This document shows, in pieces, positions 1 through 10,089 of a DNA stretch of 64,000 bases (the stretch's first letter is position 1; every line of letters starts with the position of its first letter). The stretch covers positions 1 through 64,000 of the forward strand of contig CAZFDK010000002.1 in the NCBI GenBank assembly GCA_964518305.1, in the 5' to 3' direction. This stretch comes from Caribbeanibacter sp964518305. GTDB taxonomy: Bacteria > Gemmatimonadota > Gemmatimonadetes > Palauibacterales > Palauibacteraceae. The notes under the pieces are model-generated. The model was given only the letters and a program-made list of their open reading frames with translations, was not told the DNA's origin and did no database searches. Position numbers and translations under genes: made by a program.

Positions 1-95
1 GCCCCGAGCACGGCCGCCGTCGCGAGGCGGCGTCCGGGCGGCGGGCCGCCGTCGTCACCCCCGGCGCGGACTGGCACCGACCGTCCCCCTGCCGC

Positions 96-2887
96 CTACT
101 CCTCGGCGGCGCCCCCCGCCAGGCCGCCCTCCGGCGGCTCGCTCACCAGCGCGTTGAACACCAGCTTGAAGGTGCCGTGAGTGGTGTGCCGGAACTGGGG
201 CCGGAAGCCGATGAGCACCACCGTGCCCTGTCCGTGCCCCACGGTGACGGCGGCGGCCCGCCCGGCGATCGTCTCGCCGCCCAGGAGCCAGCCGCTCTGG
301 AGGATGTCCCGCTCCGGATAGGTCAGGGGGCGGCTCACGCGGTCGCTGTCGTGGTGGTGGATCGTGCGATAGACGTGATTGCCCTGCAGGAAGAGACCGT
401 AGGCCCTCTCCGGCATCCCGTAGGCCAGCGGCTCCGAGTGGTCCACCTCCATGCGCAGGGTGGAGCCCGGCGACCAGAACGTCGTGTCCGGGAGTCCCGC
501 CACGACGTTCTCCACCGGGAGCTCCAGGTGTTCGATGGCCAGCTCCCCGGCCTCGCCGAAGGTGACCAGGGTCCCGCCGCCGCGGACGAACTCGTCCAGG
601 GCCCGGGCGCCCTCCTCGCCGAATCCGCTCCGGAACTGCTCGGGCGGCAGGAGCTCGTACTGCTCCGGGTCGGGCCCGAGCATGGTCTGCGGGTCCTCCT
701 CCGGAAGGATGACCACGTCGTACTCCTGCCCCAGGGTGCCGGACGTGACGTCTTCGTCGAAGAGGGTGTCGTAGGGGAACCCGAAGTTCTCGAGCATGAG
801 CCGGGTCCACCCCTCGTCCATGTTCCCCCCCCAGTAGGGCTGGTACATGCCGATGCGGAGCCGCTCCACGGGCCGGGTGCCGGAGCCCGGCTCGGAGGCC
901 AGTGGCGAGAAGTCGACGCCGGTCTCCTCTGCCGCCCGGCTCACCACGTCGGAGGCGGCGTCGGCCGCCACCAGGAAGTCGCCCGGGCGGAGCCCCGATT
1001 CAGGGGCGGGCCGGTCCACCCTCCGAACGTCCACGCCCGCGTCCCACAGCATGTTCACGGCGTGGAAGCTGTCGTTGAGCCGACCGTCCAGGACGTAGCC
1101 GGCGCTCCCGGCTTCCACGTCGCCCGAGGGATCGATCTGTCCCGTGAGCACCCGTGTCGGCGTCTCCACCTGCGTCTCCACGGGATCCACGCGGACGCCC
1201 ATGAACTCGTACATGGTGTGGGTCGAGAGATCGTAGGGGTGTATCGGGGTGCCGTCGTCGTCCCGGGTGAAGTGATTGTCGGGGTAGGACGTCTGACCGA
1301 GCAGCCATCGGATGACACCCCGCTTCGGCTGCGCGGTCGTCACCACGTGGGTGCCCGGCCCGTAGACCCGGCCCTCGTGGGTGAACTCCTCATCGGCCCG
1401 CCGCACCTCGACGCCCTGCAGCAGCAGCCGGTTCACCATCTTCGTCGCCGTCAGCGGATCGTGCTGGTCGGCGGGAATCACGTAGGCCGCGGCAGGGTCC
1501 CCCTCGGCTCCCCGCTCGATCTGCCGGCTCGCCTTGAGGTAGGCGTTCCGGAGCACCGTCTCGCGATTGCGGGCCGCGATGTCCAGCGCGGCGACCGCGG
1601 AGAGCTTCTGCTGCTCCACGATGTCACGCACCCGCCACCAGCCGCCCTCCCACGGATTGGGGTAGTTCGTCTGCACGTCGTACGTCTCGAAGTCCGTGCC
1701 GAGTTCGGCCCCGAACTCGGCGGCCANNNNNNNNNNGTCGCTCGATAACCTCAAAGCGTACCTTGGAATCCTCCGGATTATTCCTGAATAGCACCGGGCT
1801 CAGTGACCTCGGAGACGCTGGCCGTCCCGTCGATGGTGAGCCTGAGGCTATCCCCCTCCAGGTGGTCGGGGTTGAAGTAGGTGGGGGTGGCGTAACGGCC
1901 GGTCCGCGCCGACTCGGTGAGCATGCCGGCGATGTTGTGGAACGGCGTGATCCAGTGCCACCCGAAGTGTCCCCATCCGGAGTACAGCGCGTAGTTGATG
2001 ACGCCCTCGATGCCCTCCTGCTCGAGCCGGTAGGCCATGTGGGCGCCGTACCAGTCCATCTCCCGCCACACCAGCGGGTCGCCGTCGGGGCGGATGGGCT
2101 CCGAGTAGGGCGGCACGTAGAAGCGGGGCCCGTCGTTGCCCATCTCGTGATGGTCGATGTACGCCTGCGGGAGCCACTCGCGGAAGAGGATCCGTCCCGT
2201 GTACCGCGACTCCACGGTGTTCTGCATGTAGGCGTCGCGGTTGTTGTCGTGGCCGATGTAGGGGTGGTAGAGCCAGGGCATCTGCGAGCCCTCGTGCTCG
2301 GTGCCTTTGGTGCGCCGGTACCACTCGGTGATGAGCGCCGTGCCGGAGGGATTCAGGCTCGGGAAGATCACCGAGACCGTGTTCTCGCGGATCCGCCGCA
2401 TGGTCTCGTCTTCCCGGGTGACCGACTCGTACGCGAAGAGCGCCGCGGTCTGGGTCGCGGCCACCTCGTTCGAGTGGAGCCCGAAGGACTGCGCCACCAC
2501 GGCCTTCCCGTCGGAGATGGCCTCGTCGATCTCGGCCTCCGAGGCGCCCCGCGGATCACTCAGCACCGCGTTGATCTCCCGCAGTTCCTGGAGTCGATCC
2601 AGGTTCTCCTCGGAGGAGACGAAGAGGACCAGGTAGGGCTCGCCGTTCGTGGCGGGCCCCATCTCCCGGAGCCGGAGGCGCGGGCTGGCCTCGTCCAGGT
2701 GGCGGTAGTACTCGACCAGGCGGTCCCAGTGGGCCAGCTGGCGGTCGGCGCCCATCTCGTGGCCGAAGAACTCCTCCGGCGACTGGACCTGCTGCGCGTC
2801 GACGGCCCGTGGCTGGACGGCGAGGCCGAGGGCGAGGAGCAGCGTGCCCAGGAGGAACCGGGCGGGGGAGAGCGGAGCGGCGGTCAT
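96..2887 (-). CDS. Secreted M14-family zinc carboxypeptidase-like protein, interrupted by an assembly gap
   Basis: Exported peptidase of family M14. From the ATG at 2887 a signal peptide (hydrophobic residues about 11-25, then AVDAQQ) leads into the catalytic half. The HSNE motif (residues 138-141) supplies the usual His and Glu zinc ligands, and a later DHHEM motif follows. This frame runs to a stop at 1778. The C-terminal half (motifs GGWWRVRDIVE, ASRQIERG, VIPADQHDP) continues in another frame to the stop at 96. Ten Ns at 1727-1736 lie in this overlap, so the break is most simply an assembly gap of unknown true length and not a natural split. No start with a ribosome site exists for the downstream half. 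Family assignment is firm; intactness is unknown. Confidence 0.8.
1727..1736. other. Assembly gap (10 N)
   Basis: A run of ten Ns inside the M14 peptidase gene. A perfect 11-bp inverted repeat with a 2-nt spacer lies beside it at 1698-1721 (GCCGAGTTCGG and its complement), a structure that can stop reads or create misjoins. Confidence 0.95.
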
Positions 2888-3174
2888 GGCGGACCTCGTT
2901 CCTCTGGTGCCTGTGGGTATGGGCTGGCCCGCCCAAGATGCTCTGGTCCGCGGCCGGCGGCAACTCGTCGCGCTCCCTTCGGTCGCGCCGCGACGCTCGT
3001 CCTCCCCCCGACCGGCCTCCGGGCAGGCTGGAGGGCCGCCCGCGCGGGCTGACACGCTCCCGGCGCCTGTGCCGGAGACTGCCCTCCGTTACCCTGTCTC
3101 CTCCTTCCCGCCGGCACCCCGCGGCAACTCGGCCGTGGGACCGCCGCGGCCGCCGCCCCGGAAGAGGAGCCCCC

Positions 3175-5273
3175 GTGCCCGTTTCCGACGCCCGCCCCGC
3201 CCTGTCCGCCCTCGTCCTGATGGCGCTCCTGGCCTCTCCGGCCCACTCCCCCGCCCAGCAGGCGGAGGACCGGGCGCGCCGGGTGACGATCGACGACGCC
3301 CTCTCGCTGCGCGGAGTCGGTGACGTGGCCGTGAGCCCGGACGGCCGCCGGGTGGCCTACGTGGTGACGGAGCGGGAGGTGAACCCGGAGGAGGACGTCC
3401 ACCGGACGGACAGCGACCTGTGGGTCGCCCACGTGGAGACCGGGGAGGCGACCCGGCTCACCCACGACCCGGCGGACGACGGCTCCCCGCGCTGGGCACC
3501 GGACGGGAGCTGGCTCGGGTTCCTCTCCGACCGGACGGACACGACGCAGGTGCACGGCATCCGCCCCGACGGGGGCGGCCCGTGGCAGGTGACCGGGTCG
3601 CCGACGTCCGTGGGGAGCTTCCGGTTCTCGCCGGATGGCCGACGGCTGGCGTTCACCGCCTCGGCCACGCGGTCGGAGGCGTCCGAGGAGCTGGAGGCCC
3701 GCCGGGGGCGGCCCATGGTGGCCGACAGCGCCTACGCCGACCAGTACACGCTCCTGTGGGTCGCGCCGCTGGAGGCGGGCGGAACGGAGGACGGGACCGG
3801 AGCCCTCCCCGCCCCGGGCTCTGCCGACGGACAGCCCCGGCCTCCGCTCCGTGCCGGAGAGCGAACGCAGAGCTCCCCCGACACGCTCCACGTCCAGGGA
3901 TTCGCCTGGGGGCCGGACGGCCAGTCGCTGGCGTGGAGCGCCCGCCCCCGGCCGGAGCTCCGCACCTACCGCCACGCCGCGGTCTTCGTCCGGGACTCGG
4001 CCGGAGCGACGCCGCGTCTGGTCTCGGACATGCCCGGGGGCGAGGGAGTGGCGGCGTGGGAGGAATCGCCGGGCCTGCTGATCACCGGCTCCGGGCACGC
4101 CGTCGGCTCCCACAACAACGAGGTCTGGCGGGCCGACCCGGCCGGCGAGCGGGAGCCGGTCTCGCTCACCGAGGAGCTCGACCACGACGCGCGCTTCGTG
4201 GCGGCGTCGGCGGACCGCCTGCTGGTGGAGAGCCCGATCCGCACGGGCCACGGAGCGTACGCGATCCCGCTGGAGAAGCGCAGGCCGGCGGGCGAGCCCC
4301 GGCGGGTGGACGACGGCGAGCTGTTCTACGGGGGCTTCTCCGCCAGCGACGGCGGCTCCCGCCTGGCCTTCGTGGCCCAGGGGCCCGAGACCCCGCCGGA
4401 CGTGCGGGTGTCGCCGGCGGACGAGTTCTCGGCCCGCCGCCTCACGGAGATCAACCCGCAGGCGGACTCCTTCGCCCTGGGCGAGCAGCGGGTGGTCAGC
4501 TGGACGTCCTCCGCCGGCGGCGAGACGATCGAGGGGGTGCTCACCCTGCCGGTGGGGTACGAGGAGGGCGACCGCGCGCCGCTGCTGGTGGACGTCCACG
4601 GCGGCCCCTCCGGCGTGGACGGCATGGACTACAAGGCCGGGGGCTACGCGTATCCGACCCAGGTGTTCGCCGGACTGGGCTACGCGGTCCTCCAGCCGAA
4701 CTACCGCGGCTCCACCGGCTACGGCGAGCGCTTCCGCCAGCTCATCCGCGGACACATCTCGGGGGACGAGTGGAGGGACGTGAACTCCGGCGTTGATCAC
4801 CTGGTGGAGGAAGGCCTCGCCGACCCGGAGCGGCTGGGGCTCATGGGGTGGAGCTACGGCGGTCACCAGACCTACTGGGGGATCACCCGCACGGACCGGT
4901 TCGCCGCGGCCAGCGCCGGGGCCGGGGCCACGGACCTGATCTCCATGTACTCCCAGACCGACATCCCGGGCTTCTACCACACCTACCTGGGGCCGAAGCC
5001 CTGGGAGGACTTCGAGCTGTACGAGGACCGGTCCTCCTACCGGTACGTGGAGCGGGTGACGACCCCCCTGCTCATCCAGGTGGGCGAGGAGGACGAGCGG
5101 GTGCCCGCCGAGCAGAGCATCCAGTTCTACGAGGCGGTGAAGGCCATCGGCAAGGTCCCGGCCGTGAAGCTCGTCCAGTACCCGGGACAGAGCCACGGCA
5201 TCGAGGAGCCGCGGCTCCGGCGAGACCTGATGACGCGGAACGTGAAGTGGTTCGCGCGCTGGATTCCGACCTC
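3175..5273 (+). CDS. Secreted S9 prolyl oligopeptidase-family serine peptidase (3' end in a gap)
   Basis: Exported serine peptidase of family S9, expected to cleave short peptides. The GTG at 3175 is preferred because GAGGAG (3164-3169) precedes it at good spacing and a signal peptide (LSALVLMALLASPAHSPAQQ) follows. The N-terminal half is a beta-propeller with WD40/PD40-like SPDG repeats. The C-terminal half is an alpha/beta hydrolase with nucleophile Ser in GWSYGG (about residue 560), Asp in EEDERVP (about 640) and His in GQSHGIEE (about 674). About 700 residues are visible, near the family norm. The frame enters a 100-N gap just after the last helix (ARWIPT), so probably only a few residues are missing. 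Confidence 0.88.
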
Positions 5274-5373
5274 NNNNNNNNNNNNNNNNNNNNNNNNNNN
5301 NNNNNNNNNNNNNNNNNNNNNNNNNNNNNNNNNNNNNNNNNNNNNNNNNNNNNNNNNNNNNNNNNNNNNNNNN
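5274..5373. other. Assembly gap (100 N)
   Basis: One hundred Ns, a standard filler for a gap of unknown size, at the 3' end of the S9 peptidase gene. Confidence 0.97.
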
Positions 5374-5436
5374 CGCACGCGCGAGCCCGGCTTTGGGGCG
5401 GAGGGCGGGCGCTGAGACCGGACGCGCCGGTGGCGG

Positions 5437-6525
5437 TCAGGTCGGGAACCCCGGGGACTCCAGCAGCCGCCCCGCCGCCGAGCGGCCGCTGATCCAGGCA
5501 CCCTCGATCCGATCGCCAGCCAGCCAGTCCCCGGCCACCACGAGGCCGGCGGACGCGGCGAGCAGGGCGCCGTCCTCCCGGGGCTCGGCGGAGCGCGCGT
5601 GGCTCCACCGGTGTCCCGCCAGGTGGACGGGATCGCGGCGATCGAGGCCCGCGTCCCGGAAGAACGCCTCCAGGAGCTCCCCGGCGATCTCCCCCGGCGG
5701 ATCGCCCAGGCGTTCCGCTGACCACTCCGGCGAGGCGTGGAGCACCCACGTCTCGGGCCACCGGGCACGCCCCGGCTTGCTGCTGTTCCGAGCCGCCCAG
5801 TCCACCGGCCCCTCCCGGACGAAGGCCCCGTCCAGGGGCACCGGAAGCCGCCCGTCGAAGGCGGCCATCGCCGCCCAGCAGGGTCGGGTCTCGTGTCCGG
5901 CCGTGACCGCGGCCAGCCTCTTCACGGGCCCGCCGTCCCCGTCGCCCGCTCGGCCACCGGCGGCACGGGCCAGCAGCGGGGCGGCCTGCGGTGCGGGCAG
6001 GGCGAGCACAACGGCCCCGAACGGGCCGTGCTCCGCACCGCCGCTTCCCTTCTCCACGAGGACCCAGGGCGGTCCGCCCTCGCTCCCCGGCGCTGGCCGC
6101 AGCGCCTCGACCCGCGTCTCCCACTCCACCCCGAGGCCGCGTGCGAGGTGGCGGCCGAGCGCGCTCATCCCGGGCACGCCGACCCACCGCCCGGTCCGCC
6201 CCGTCCGCCCCCCGTCGGCGGGCGGCAGGCTCCCGATCCGTCCCTCCCAGGGCGCGGCGGCACCGGCCCGCGCCCATCGGTCCACCGCGTCCCGGAATCG
6301 GGGGTGGCGGACCGTGAAGTACTGGGCTCCGTGGTCGAAGCGGACGACGGGCCCGCGCCCGACCTCGGGGACCCACCGGGTGCTGGCCCGTCCGGCCGGC
6401 CCCCGCCCCCGATCCAGCACCGAAACCGGCACGCCGGCGTCCGCCAGCCGGCCGGCGCAGGCCAGGCCCGCGAGCCCCCCGCCGACGACGGCCACCGCTC
6501 TCTCCCCGGATCGCGCTCCGTCCAC
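5437..6525 (-). CDS. Renalase-like FAD-dependent oxidoreductase
   Basis: Flavoprotein of the renalase/amine-oxidase fold. An N-terminal Rossmann FAD motif (VVGGGLAGLACAGRLADAG) is followed by the renalase hallmark FDHGAQYFTVR. Near the C-terminus, AGDWLAGDRIEGAWISGR matches the second FAD-contact region. The GTG at 6525 is chosen because GAGGAG lies seven bases upstream and the FAD motif starts about ten residues in; a longer frame to 6705 lacks such support. The predicted protein is 362 residues, with no signal peptide. Renalases oxidise isomeric dihydronicotinamides; the substrate here cannot be read from sequence. It is convergent with the S9 gene and divergent from the propeller gene at 6666. 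Confidence 0.8.
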   Translation of the reverse strand: MDGARSGERAVAVVGGGLAGLACAGRLADAGVPVSVLDRGRGPAGRASTRWVPEVGRGPVVRFDHGAQYFTVRHPRFRDAVDRWARAGAAAPWEGRIGSLPPADGGRTGRTGRWVGVPGMSALGRHLARGLGVEWETRVEALRPAPGSEGGPPWVLVEKGSGGAEHGPFGAVVLALPAPQAAPLLARAAGGRAGDGDGGPVKRLAAVTAGHETRPCWAAMAAFDGRLPVPLDGAFVREGPVDWAARNSSKPGRARWPETWVLHASPEWSAERLGDPPGEIAGELLEAFFRDAGLDRRDPVHLAGHRWSHARSAEPREDGALLAASAGLVVAGDWLAGDRIEGAWISGRSAAGRLLESPGFPT

Positions 6526-6568
6526 GGCAGCTCCTCGGTCGTGATGTCCGCTCGTGACCGTCCAATCT

Positions 6569-6597
6569 TTGCCCCCCGAGGAATTCCGCGATAGGGT
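6569..6597 (+). promoter_or_regulatory. Possible promoter of the propeller-protein gene
   Basis: TTGCCC (6569-6574) and TAGGGT (6592-6597) are separated by 17 bp, in a small AT-richer patch 70 bp upstream of the start at 6666. The match to a sigma70 promoter is only partial. Confidence 0.3.
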
Positions 6598-6665
6598 AGA
6601 AGAGTTCGCCTCGCCCCGGGCCGGCCGCCGGGGCCCGACCGACCACCTGCCGGGAGATCCGCGCC

Positions 6666-9600
6666 ATGACCCCATACCGCCCCGGAGCCGGCCTTCGTAC
6701 GACACAGATCGCGACGGCCATCGGCTCGACCCTCGCCGTCCTGGTCTTCATCGTCCTGATGGCCGCCGGTCCACCGGCCCTGGCCGCGCAGGGTGCGGAG
6801 CGGGCGTACGACCCGGAGGTCTTCAGCGGCCTCGAGTTTCGGCACCTGGGCCCCTTCAGGGGAGGACGCTCCACGGCGGTGACGGGCGTCCCCGGCCAGC
6901 CGAACACCTTCTTCATGGGGAGCACCGGCGGCGGCCTCTGGCGATCGGAGGACAACGGCGAGAGCTGGACCAACGTCTCCGACGGCTTCTTCGACGTGGC
7001 CCCGGTGGGCGCGGTGGCGGTGGCGCCGTCCGACGCCTCGGTGATGTACGTCGGGACCGGCTCGGCGTGCATCCGGGGCAACGTCTCCACGGGGCGCGGC
7101 GTCTATCGCTCCACCGACGGCGGCGAGACGTGGAGCTTCGCCGGGCTCCCCGAGGCGGGACAGCTCGGCCGCATCGCCGTCCACCCCGAGGACCCCGACG
7201 TGGCCTGGGTGGCCGCCCTGGGCCACCCCTTCGGCGACAACGAGCAGCGGGGCGTGTTCCGCACCGACGACGGCGGCGACAGCTGGGAGAAGGTGCTCTT
7301 CCTGAACGACAGCACCGGCGTCGCCGACCTGGCGATGAACCCGGAGAACCCCGACGAGATCTACGCCGCGGCGTGGAGCGGCGAGCGCAAGCCGTGGAAG
7401 ATCCGGAGCGGGACGCGGTGGGAGGACGGCGCCGGCCTGTGGAAGAGCACGGACGGCGGCGACAGCTGGACGCACCTGGAGGGCGGGCTCCCGAAGGGCC
7501 TGGTGGGCAAGGTGGGGGTCACGGTCTCCCCGGCGGACCCGGACCGGGTGTGGGCCATCCTGGAGGCGGAGCCCGAGGGCGGCGTCTACCGCTCGGACGA
7601 CGGTGGCGAGAGCTGGACCCGAGTGAACGACGACAACGAGCTCCGCCAGCGCGCCTGGTACTACACCCACATCCACGCCGACCCGCAGGACCCGAACACC
7701 GTCTACGCCCTGAACACGGGCTTCTACCGGTCGGTGGACGGCGGCAGGACCTTCGAGTCCATCGCCGTGCCCCACGGCGACGTTCACGACCTGTGGATCC
7801 ACCCGGAGGAGCCGGACCGGATGATCGTGGCCAACGACGGCGGCGGGCAGGTGAGCGTGAACGGCGGCGAGAGCTGGTCCACCATGTACAACCAGCCCAC
7901 CGCGGAGCTCTATCAGGTGACCGTGGACGACGGCTTCCCGTACCGGGTGTACGGTGCCCAGCAGGACAACACCACCATCTCGGTGCCCGCCTGGACCTCG
8001 AGCAACACGCTCCACCCGAAGCAGCACTGGAAGGGCGTGGGTGGCTGCGAGACCGGTCCCGTGGCTCTGCACCCGGACCACCCGGAGGTGACGTTCGCCG
8101 GGTGCTACGGCGGGGTCATCGATCGCTACCGCCACGGCGCGGACCAGGTGCGCAACATGCTGCTCTACCCACAACTGCAGCTGGGCCAGGCGCCCCGGGA
8201 CCTGCGGTACCGCTTCCAGTGGGTCTCGCCCATGGTGGTCTCGCCCCACGACCCGCAGACGGTCTACCACGCCTCGAACCGCGTGCACCGGAGCCGGGAC
8301 CTGGGGACCAGCTGGGAGACGATCAGCCCCGACCTCACCACGGACGACGAGTCGCAGCAGGGCCTCAGCGGCCCCATCAACCACGACGGCACGGGCGTGG
8401 AGGTCTACAACACGATCTTCTCCTTCCGCGTCTCCCCCCACTCCGCCGAGACCCTGTGGGCCGGCAGTGACGACGGCCTCGTCCACCTCTCCCGCGACGA
8501 CGGGGAGAGCTGGACGGAGATCACCCCGGACGGCATGCCCGAGGGGGGAACGGTGAGCCACATCGAGGTCTCGCCGCACCGGTCCGGGAAGGCCTATTTG
8601 GCCGTCTACCGCTACCGGGAGGACGACTTCCGGCCCCACGTCTTCCGGACCACCGACTTCGGGGAGAGCTGGACGCGGATCACCGGCGGCGGCAACGGCA
8701 TCCCCGGAGACCATCCGGTGCGGGTCGTGCGCGAGGATCCGGAGCGGGAGGGACTCCTGTACGCGGGCACCGAGTTCGGACTCTTCGTCTCCTTCGATGA
8801 CGGCCGCCGGTGGCAGAGCCTCCGCATGGCGGGTGACGGGGACACCTTCGAGGACGGCGACCTCCCGGTGACGCCGGTCACCGACCTGGAGGTGCGCCAC
8901 GGCGACCTTCTGCTCTCCACCCAGGGCCGGGGCTTCTGGGCGCTGGACGACGTGGGACCGCTGCGGCAGATGGCCGACAGCCTGGCCGGACGCGACGCCG
9001 TGCTCTTCGCCCCGCGCACCGCCCGCCGCATCAACGACCGGGGGGCGTCCGGCGATCGGGCCCCGGACCCGCGTCCCCATGGCGCGCTGCTCCACTACTA
9101 CCTGTCCGACGCCCCCGACGCGGACACGCGGATCGAGATCCTGGACGGGTCGGGGAGCGTGGTCCACGCCTTCACCGCGGACTCCGCCGAGGCCGAGCGG
9201 CCCGGGCGCAGCTCCCTGCCGGAGAGTGCCGGCGGGAACCGGGTCGTGTGGGACCTCATGTACCCGGGCCCCGACCGGCCCGAGGACGTGGTGATCTGGG
9301 GCTACACCGGTGGAGTGAAAGCGCCGCCCGGCACCTACCGCGCCCGGCTGGTGCGCGGCGGGGGGGGCGTGGCCACGCGCTCCTTCCGGGTGGAGGCCGA
9401 CCCGCGGCTGGAGGACGTCGCCCGGGCCGACTACGAGGCGCAGCACGAGCTGGGCACCACCATCCGGGACACCCTGGACTCCGTGTGGGACGCCCTGCGC
9501 CGGATCCGCGACGTCCAGGGGCAGGTGAGCTCGGCTGCGGAGCGCGCGGAGCGGGTCCTGGACGGCGCCGGCGCGGACTCGGTCCGGAGCCTGGCCGACA

Positions 9601-9926
9601 GCCTGGCGAGCCGCCTCTCGACCGTCGAGTCCGATCTCACGCAGGTGAAGAGCGAGAGCGGGCAGGATCCCATCCGCTTCCCGCCGCAGATCGACAACCA
9701 GTACGTCTCCCTCTACGCCCACGTCACGGGCATCGACGGCTACCGGTACGGCGGACCCGAGGGCCGGCCCACGGAGGGCGCCCGGGCCCGGTTCGAGGAT
9801 CTGAACGAGCAGTGGGGCGACCACCGCAGCAGGCTGCGCCGGCTCCTGGACCGCGACCTGGCCGCGCTGAACCGGCTCCTCCGCGACGAGGGCGTGCCGG
9901 CGGTGGTGACGGAGGGGACACGGTAG
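6666..9926 (+). CDS. Secreted VPS10/sortilin-type BNR (Asp-box) beta-propeller protein
   Basis: Large exported protein of 1086 residues, of the type often annotated glycosyl hydrolase or Ycf48-like. A signal peptide (residues about 15-42, ending ALAAQG) precedes at least nine Asp-box motifs of the form S/T-x-D-G-G-x-S/T-W (DNGESWTNV, DGGETWSFA, DGGDSWEKV, DGGDSWTHL, DGGESWTRV, DDGESWTEI, DFGESWTRI), each marking a propeller blade. After about residue 760 comes a beta-rich domain and then an alpha-helical tail. No catalytic residues of a known glycosidase are recognisable, so enzymatic activity should not be assumed. Proteins like this are abundant beside exported peptidases in Gemmatimonadota, which matches the neighbours here. 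Confidence 0.82.
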   Translation: MTPYRPGAGLRTTQIATAIGSTLAVLVFIVLMAAGPPALAAQGAERAYDPEVFSGLEFRHLGPFRGGRSTAVTGVPGQPNTFFMGSTGGGLWRSEDNGESWTNVSDGFFDVAPVGAVAVAPSDASVMYVGTGSACIRGNVSTGRGVYRSTDGGETWSFAGLPEAGQLGRIAVHPEDPDVAWVAALGHPFGDNEQRGVFRTDDGGDSWEKVLFLNDSTGVADLAMNPENPDEIYAAAWSGERKPWKIRSGTRWEDGAGLWKSTDGGDSWTHLEGGLPKGLVGKVGVTVSPADPDRVWAILEAEPEGGVYRSDDGGESWTRVNDDNELRQRAWYYTHIHADPQDPNTVYALNTGFYRSVDGGRTFESIAVPHGDVHDLWIHPEEPDRMIVANDGGGQVSVNGGESWSTMYNQPTAELYQVTVDDGFPYRVYGAQQDNTTISVPAWTSSNTLHPKQHWKGVGGCETGPVALHPDHPEVTFAGCYGGVIDRYRHGADQVRNMLLYPQLQLGQAPRDLRYRFQWVSPMVVSPHDPQTVYHASNRVHRSRDLGTSWETISPDLTTDDESQQGLSGPINHDGTGVEVYNTIFSFRVSPHSAETLWAGSDDGLVHLSRDDGESWTEITPDGMPEGGTVSHIEVSPHRSGKAYLAVYRYREDDFRPHVFRTTDFGESWTRITGGGNGIPGDHPVRVVREDPEREGLLYAGTEFGLFVSFDDGRRWQSLRMAGDGDTFEDGDLPVTPVTDLEVRHGDLLLSTQGRGFWALDDVGPLRQMADSLAGRDAVLFAPRTARRINDRGASGDRAPDPRPHGALLHYYLSDAPDADTRIEILDGSGSVVHAFTADSAEAERPGRSSLPESAGGNRVVWDLMYPGPDRPEDVVIWGYTGGVKAPPGTYRARLVRGGGGVATRSFRVEADPRLEDVARADYEAQHELGTTIRDTLDSVWDALRRIRDVQGQVSSAAERAERVLDGAGADSVRSLADSLASRLSTVESDLTQVKSESGQDPIRFPPQIDNQYVSLYAHVTGIDGYRYGGPEGRPTEGARARFEDLNEQWGDHRSRLRRLLDRDLAALNRLLRDEGVPAVVTEGTR

Positions 9927-10089
9927 GCGACGGCCCGATCGCACCCGGCCGAACCGCGGGCACCACACCGGGTCCGACCGCTCTCGGTCGCTTGCCACGC
10001 GCCGTGGCGGGCCCGACCTTGTGCGCCTCTTCGGACTTCGATGCTACCCGCGGTCGACCCCCCATCCCGCCGACGAACAGGAGCACCGC

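Noticed and set aside
5374..5415. Apparent C-terminal tail of the S9 peptidase after the gap
   Set aside because: The frame across 100 filler Ns is arbitrary, and the short tail has no similarity to S9 C-termini.
6165..9998. Long minus-strand frame opposite the propeller gene
   Set aside because: Composition and lack of motifs show it is a shadow of the plus-strand coding sequence.
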